Origin: Sipunculus nudus | Lineage: Eukaryota > Annelida > Sipuncula > Golfingiida > Sipunculidae | Reading direction: 5' to 3' | Length of the DNA: 64,000 bases | Assembly: GCA_026874595.1 (NCBI GenBank) | Contig: CM049315.1 | Location: forward strand, 76,643,901 to 76,707,900 | In this document: positions 60,632-64,000 of the stretch, piece by piece | Layout of the letters: each line of letters opens with the position of its first letter | Numbering within the stretch: the first letter of the stretch is position 1 | The notes under the pieces: generated by a model | What the model saw: only the letters and a program-made list of their open reading frames with translations | The model's database searches: none | What the model was told of the DNA's origin: nothing | Position numbers and translations under genes: made by a program

Positions 60632-60694
<63 letters not shown>
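60632..60694 (+). repeat. CT microsatellite
   Basis: Uninterrupted CT, starting a polypyrimidine region that extends with CTGT interruptions to about 61015. Confidence 0.96.
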
Positions 60695-60700
<6 letters not shown>

Positions 60701-60899
60701 CATACAGTCTTCGTATGTCCCTCTGTGCCTGCCTCTCTGTCTGTCAGCCTATATAGCTTCCTGTCTGTCTCTGTGTCTCTCTCGCTCTTTCTCTATTTGT
60801 CGGCCCGCTCTTCTAACGGTTTGTTCGTTTGTCTGTCTCTCTCTCTTTTCTCTCTGTCTCTCTTACTTACACAGTCTTTGTTTGTCTCGCCTGTTTGTC

Positions 60900-60903
<4 letters not shown>

Positions 60904-60953
<50 letters not shown>
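60904..60953 (+). repeat. CT microsatellite
   Basis: Second uninterrupted CT run in the same polypyrimidine region. Confidence 0.95.
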
Positions 60954-60956
<3 letters not shown>

Positions 60957-61015
60957 ATTTCTGTATCTGTCTGTCCACCTGTCTTTCTGCCTGTCTATAT
61001 CTGTCTCTATCTTAC

Positions 61016-61802
61016 CACCTATTTCTACAAATATTATATTACTTCTGACGTAAAACGAAATAATCGAATGAAAGGAAACAGTAAGTCAATTAAATAGCTG
61101 CGGCCGAGTGACAAGTGCTGTAAATTACATAGCGTAGTCATGCATATGGCGCTACACTCTCCAGGCAGAACTACTCTTAACTCAGATTGTGGATGATTAA
61201 GTCGGTATTGTGGCGGAGAGTGCAGGAACTGACGCCTGTCTATTAGTTATTATGATGCCGTCTCCTGTAGCTCCAGTCTGCCCAGGACTTCACTTAACCC
61301 TCGTGCGAATTTGTTCATAGCATATTTATATTAATAGTTCTCTTTCTGACTCTCTCATTTTAAAACCTCCCCAAGTGTTAGACAAATACAACACAAGTGG
61401 TATACAAAATATGATACACACATTTTCTAAAAGCAATAATTAATAGAGTATAACTAATATTTGTCACGACACTGTAATTCACTCTTTACTTTTATGTTGT
61501 TTTAATTGGTGTTTTAATGAACTAATAAAAGAGGACATTCATTGGCTGTATACGCATGTGTTTCGAAGCGTTTTTTCCCTTTGCTGAACACACCCTATAA
61601 GACTATCCATGGTCATTTGGTCTGGTACATTAAAGTGATGATCTGCTGGTGTAAGTCACCAGACACGGTGTCTAATATAACGAATTAACACTACTCCTGT
61701 AACGAGACGATCAGTAGACTGCAGACCCTATAGGCCTGCCGCCATCTAATGACAGACTGCAGAGTGAAAGACAATTTTATATTCGATTTTATATACCGTG
61801 AA
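61016..61802. other. Non-coding stretch
   Basis: Nothing recognised. Confidence 0.4.
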
Positions 61803-62145
61803 CTAGAATGTGCATTCTCAGTAATGCAAGTCTCCGCCATGTTGAGGGTCCCTATCGTGTGATGTTCCCCAAACCGTGTTTGCATTCACTTGTTTAGTCC
61901 ATATTCCCAGGTTTATTCGTGCATGAGTGACTGTACATTTGTGATTTTCCTTGATGGCGTTCCTGAATCCAGATCATGTGCCGGATCCACACCAAAGTCT
62001 AATCGATTCTGCAATGACCCATTCCCGAAATACAATGAAAATTTAATGAGATTCTGTGATTTATCGGAACAAACACACACACAAACACATACACAGACAA
62101 ACACACGAACGGGGATGAACGCATACTCTCCTGGTGAAGGCAATA
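61803..62145 (-). mobile_element. H3 element, copy d
   Basis: On the minus strand: TTGCCTTCACCAGGAGAGTA, a GTGTTTGT-rich stretch, AGAATCTCATTAAATTTTCA, GGATCTGGATTCAGGAACGC, GGCGGAGACT, hairpin TGCATT-ACTGAG-AATGCA, CATTCTAG|T. Confidence 0.72.
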
Positions 62146-62363
62146 ATTATTTTAGAGATATTTTTAGAGATATTTTAGAGACTTACATGACATTTTCTTG
62201 TGGAAACGCGATGAGTTACAGATCTGGTCATATATAAATATGTGTATTCACCTTGATCTTCAGAGCTCCAGATAATTTCAAGTTGGATTTTCCGTAAACC
62301 GTAAACTGACCCTAAATCAGATATTTAAAATACAAACCATTTCATAAGGCTGGTGTAGTTTAG

Positions 62364-62490
62364 TACAGTAAACACTCGCCTTACGTCCACCTCGGTTAAG
62401 CGACCACCTCAAAATAAAGACTACTTTTTTCATGGTCTCGTGGGTGGTCTGAATTTCGATGTTCCACGGTATACTTACTATAGATTTCTT
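62364..62490 (+). mobile_element. pogo/Tigger-like fragment
   Basis: TA-CAGTAAACACTCGCCTTACG, then CGGTTAAGCGACCACCTCAA. Same family as 56763. Only one end seen. Confidence 0.5.
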
Positions 62491-62702
62491 ATGTACACCA
62501 TGCACATACTTGTTGTAATGACGGTTTAGTCAACTCTTATAAGCAATCTTCATGTGACGGAGGAACATGGCTGGAGAAAATGATAGACAAATCAAGTGTT
62601 TACGCGAGGGAATTCACATCCGAAAAGAAGGTTCCGATGCGCCAAATCGTGAAGGGGACAATTCAACCTGCCCCAACTCTATAACCCGCTCTTCCTGGCG
62701 AC

Positions 62703-62905
62703 CTCCAGAATGGACCAATTAAAAAATCAGTTAGATTTCGGTGTGGCTCGGCCTCATGATTCGGATTCAGGAAGTCTTCCAGGAATATTCACAAATGTAT
62801 ACAGTCACATATGCCAGTTTGAGCATGGGGATATGGACAGGATAAGTGTATGCAAATACTTATTGGGAAACATGTGCACCAATGAAGTTTAGAACCTAAG
62901 AATCT
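62703..62905 (+). mobile_element. H3 element, truncated copy e
   Basis: AATGGACCAATTAAAAAATC, GATTCGGATTCAGGAAGTC, AGGAATATTCACAAATGTA and a degraded GAATCTGCAT match the right two thirds of H3. The left end and the CTAG terminus are missing or decayed. Confidence 0.6.
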
Positions 62906-63315
62906 GCATGGGCCAAAAAAAGAACGAAAACACCGGTTGCGGAATACTTCAGATTGAAGACCAATAATATAATATAATTAAAAAATTGGTTTTGACCTCA
63001 TGTGGTGTGATTTTGCCTAAAGTCCCATTGCAAAACCCAGAACGCTGTCAAATATAAAGGATGGCCATTGTCATAAAGTTTTTCATATCATATTGGGCCT
63101 TCATTATTTCGGCCATTATGATGCCATACCGTATGACAATATATTTGAATTTGAGAGAATAACTGCCTATAAAGTTACAGCATCGAGCCACGATAAGAAT
63201 TAAAACCAGGATGGCCGGGATGTTGTCTTTTATAAAGCATGGATCCATGGCCACAATGCACATAATCGCACTCACAGGATTACGATGCTGCTCGTTACGG
63301 ATTGTCTGTAAGGCC
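62906..63315. other. Non-coding spacer
   Basis: Nothing recognised. Confidence 0.4.
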
Positions 63316-63599
63316 AAAAAAGGTATGGTTCTCAGGCACCTTTTTTTCAGAAATCAGTGCGGGCGAGCGGGGTTTTTATTACTTTTTTTTGTATGTTTCG
63401 ATAATAATGTCATATGATCAGGGAAAAAGTATTATAATAACATATTTTTTTCTAAACGGGTAAAAGAACTACATAACAAAGGAAAACTTATCAAATTTAT
63501 ATTATTTTATCTTCTTGAAAAATAAAAATAAAAATAATAAAATTTTTTATGCGGGGGTTAAAACTGACGCGGGCGGTGCCTGAGAACCCTACCCTTTTA
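63316..63599. mobile_element. MITE with ~24-bp inverted ends
   Basis: The left end AAAAAGGTATGGTTCTCAGG-CACC and the right end (reverse complement AAAAGGGTAGGGTTCTCAGG-CACC) are inverted copies. Inside them are GCGGGCGAGCGGGG and, inverted, CGCCCGCGTCAG. A half copy in opposite orientation lies at 6758-6905. No coding capacity; the target duplication is unclear. Confidence 0.75.
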
Positions 63600-64000
63600 T
63601 TATGTTTGACCTAAAGGAATATTTTTACCCACAATGCACCTAAGAGCTACTAAATACACCAGTGGTGTGGGTATACATGTATTGAATGCTATACATAAAT
63701 TAAGGTCACAGAAATATATTGGGTCAGAGTTGATTCAAGGCAATTTACGTGATGACGAACATGGATTCTTAGGGAACGGATTCAATGAAATAATTGGGTC
63801 TAACTTCTGGTAAGCATGCGCATTCCTATGTATGAAAAATATATTTTTTCTCGGATTGTGATTTTTTTTTAAATTTGAAGGTTGACTGTTGAAACAAGTA
63901 GTCATCGTCGTCCCTATATACAATTTCTAACCGGAAGACGGTTGTTCCGAGTAGAAGCGACCTCTGGCGGCAATTGCCTGTCGGTGGAACCGTCTTTTGA
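63600..64000. other. Non-coding window end
   Basis: Nothing recognised. The last 50 bases (GCGACCTCTGGCGGC near 63958) resemble, in reverse complement, CGCCAGAGGTCG at 38873. Confidence 0.4.

Noticed and set aside
60569-61097. ORFs reading LSLSLSLS
   Set aside because: They come from CT microsatellites. The same applies to ORFs over 43090-43439 and the IYIYIY ORFs over TA repeats.

Overview
The window is a piece of a gene-poor, AT-rich, repeat-laden animal genome. Its one confident gene has four GT-AG exons and encodes a seven-repeat protocadherin, and there are no bacterial-type operons. Non-autonomous transposons with tandem cores of about 140 bp and ACGG-type microsatellite tails resemble the 'pearl'-type elements described from bivalves. 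Together with tRNA-derived SINE-like sequences, this suggests a mollusc (lophotrochozoan). The lineage is an inference, not proven.

Layout. 0.5-4 kb: a 40-bp satellite with higher-order structure and decayed margins. 4.6-12.2 kb: two long Helitron-like elements (family H1, 4668-6757 and 9632-12075), with a second, related tandem-core family (H2, about 6930-8262) between them. The cores carry many copies of TGACCTTGACCTTTGACCT, which reads on the other strand as nuclear-receptor half-sites. 13.4-23.1 kb: the protocadherin gene on the minus strand (coding exons 22530-19810, 16857-16765, 15074-14924, 13996-13611). Introns 2 and 3 each hold one copy of a short Helitron2/Helentron-like family (H3). 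23-64 kb: mostly non-coding DNA with microsatellites, a 60-bp and a 28-bp minisatellite, three tRNA-like sequences, a CRE-bearing inverted-repeat MITE, a hAT-like element, two foldback elements, a 1.3-kb terminal-inverted-repeat element, a third composite H1/H2 locus, pogo/Tigger-like ends, three more H3 copies and another MITE. Two small ORFs with possible splice acceptors (44055-43822 and near 48428-48171, minus strand) are weak exon candidates.

How it fits together. The gene product is a single-pass adhesion receptor: a signal peptide, seven cadherin repeats, a transmembrane helix, and a roughly 290-residue tail split over four exons. The rest is mainly transposon history. The clearest case is the H1 element at 9632-12075. 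It sits inside one copy of a 103-bp tandem duplication whose other copy (12111-12213) keeps the uninterrupted site, so the element's borders can be read from this window alone. No transposase, Rep/helicase or reverse transcriptase coding sequence was recognised, so all the elements appear non-autonomous. No CRISPR array, rRNA gene or convincing functional tRNA gene was seen.
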